Positions 63,244 to 64,000 of a DNA stretch of 64,000 nt are shown here, one piece after another. Below the pieces are notes generated by a model. That model was not told where the DNA came from. It ran no database searches and saw only the letters and a list, made by a program, of their open reading frames with translations. Position 1 is the stretch's first letter; the number at the start of each line of letters is the position of its first letter. The stretch comes from Acanthosepion pharaonis. Lineage: Eukaryota; Mollusca; Cephalopoda; Sepiida; Sepiidae. Both the position numbers and the translations under genes were made by a program. The stretch is from NCBI GenBank assembly GCA_903632075.3, contig CAHIKZ030000393.1:580001-644000 (forward strand). Direction: 5' to 3'.

Positions 63244-63292
<49 letters not shown>
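63080..63292 (+). pseudogene. LINE-C fragment with (AAT)n end
   Basis: YWKEYVINWYMNHT and TERTIKANRPQ-like codons come from upstream of the LIDMAVP block, then jump to the GACCTGGAAGAAAATCAAAG 3' end and (AAT)n (63245-63292). The internal part is deleted. Confidence 0.7.
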
Positions 63293-63590
63293 TGAGGTTA
63301 TCATCATTTGGAATCTAAGTTTTCAAAGGGACAGGGGAATCCAAGTAAATATAGAAGATATAATTATGAAAAATCATGTTAAAAACCACGTCTTTGAAAA
63401 TCTTTGCGACACTAAGTAAATAAAACGCCCTCGAGATATAAATCATGAGATTGGGGTATCCAAGGCAACGACCTCCAACTCTTGTTATTGGGATTTGGGA
63501 AATTATATCAAAAATAGCAAACAAATATAATAATCCAATCCCTGGCAGCCATGAAATATGTTAATTGCAAAAGAAAATATCATAGTCATG
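63293..63590 (+). pseudogene. LINE-C tail, diverged
   Basis: TTSLKIFATLSK, NALEI, RQRPPTLVIGIWEIISKI and YNNPIPGSHEIC align with the SLKIFEKLSKYKDLEIE...IPGSPxLKEI block. Confidence 0.6.
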
Positions 63591-63599
63591 AGTACTTCT

Positions 63600-63762
63600 C
63601 AGATTTTGCGCTGATTTCTCCCTTTTCAGTAACGACATTCTGATTGCATGTCCCCGCATCAGTTTATATTTTCTGATATTAAAAAAAAAATAACATCTTT
63701 TCTTTTGACATCTCTGGTTGGGATTTGGGAGAAATTATCACCGCACAAAGCAAATGAAAATC

Positions 63763-63797
<35 letters not shown>
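63600..63797 (+). pseudogene. LINE-C 3' end with (AAT)n
   Basis: GGTTGGGATTTGGGAGAAAT and an AAAATCG(TAA)n tail. Coding content is minimal. Confidence 0.5.
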
Positions 63798-63799
63798 TA

Positions 63800-64000
63800 T
63801 AAAATCAATCAAAAAGTAACCGCCCAGACATTGTTATTAGACACCGTAAACAAAAAAAAAGTGTCTCATTATTGATATAGCAGTCCCTGCAGACTGCAAT
63901 GTATCTTTGAAGATTTTGAAAAAGCTCTCAAAATATAAGGACCTTGAAATAGAAATCTCGAAAATGTGGCATATGGGAACATCAACAATCCCTGTTATAC
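63800..64000 (+). pseudogene. LINE-C C-terminal fragment, cut by window end
   Basis: QTLLLDTVNKKK, a frameshift, DIAVPADCNVSLKILKKL, KYKDLEIEISKMWHMGTSTI, PVI. The rest lies outside the window. Confidence 0.8.

Overview
The window looks like non-genic, repeat-dominated nuclear DNA of an animal, most probably a coleoid cephalopod of the octopus type. It is AT-rich, with long (TA)n, (CA)n, (GATA)n and (AAT)n tracts. It carries many copies of tRNA-headed SINEs of the kind described from octopus, several LINE clades, Tc1/mariner-type transposons, Helitron-like and Penelope-like remnants, and no convincing intact host gene. The species call is inference from repeat style; no database search was possible.

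Family names used below. LINE-A: endonuclease plus reverse transcriptase (RT), Jockey/CR1-like, with a C-terminal SRLWNSLP-type block. LINE-B: RTE-like C-terminal tail with a KEGLENLxLTG block. LINE-C: zinc-knuckle C-terminal tail whose 3' end runs into (AAT)n. LINE-D: the RT with a C-terminal C2H2 finger at 19.8-20.9 kb. LINE-E: 12.0-12.6 and 47.7-48.1 kb. LINE-F: 62.1-62.4 kb. SINE-S: tRNA-headed SINE with a GTTCGAATTCC B box. N element: tRNA-headed repeat with a hammerhead-like core, usually present as an inverted dimer. D1-D5: unclassified dispersed repeats.

Layout. 0-6.8 kb: Helitron end, a decayed LINE-A copy on the minus strand, then reordered LINE-A pieces with two truncated mariner copies, and a LINE-B tail. 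6.8-19 kb: LINE tails, a long internally repeated block (9.37-10.81 kb), SINEs, a LINE-B copy broken by a SINE with target-site duplications, and a decayed Tc1 transposase (17.8-18.65 kb). 19-21 kb: a 121-bp palindrome, an inverted Penelope-like remnant and LINE-D. 21-29.1 kb: sparse SINE/LINE remnants, Penelope-like inverted arms and a 5S-rRNA-like sequence joined to a tRNA-type SINE. 29.1-37.4 kb: LINE-B and LINE-C fragments, microsatellites, a small TIR element and an N element inserted in a LINE-C ORF. 37.7-41 kb: one LINE-A copy with two TIR elements and a Helitron-like element nested inside it. 41.7-42.2 kb: the only CpG/GC-rich island, the best but weak candidate for a host promoter or first exon. 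43.6-50 kb: N elements, including a 126-bp tandem array, plus a solo LTR with a perfect 5-bp duplication. 50-54.6 kb: LINE tails and degenerate direct repeats. 55.03-56.59 kb: an almost complete Tc1-type transposon with about 200-bp inverted repeats and DD37E spacing, broken by two frameshifts. 57.3-58.5 kb: a roughly 31-bp minisatellite whose unit is itself a hairpin. 58.7-64 kb: a second transposase family in inverted arrangement and a train of LINE-C tails with (AAT)n ends.

Nothing here forms an operon or pathway. The relations visible are parasitic and historical: element inserted in element, SINE sharing a 3' tail with a LINE, and ribozyme-like cores recurring in unrelated repeat families.
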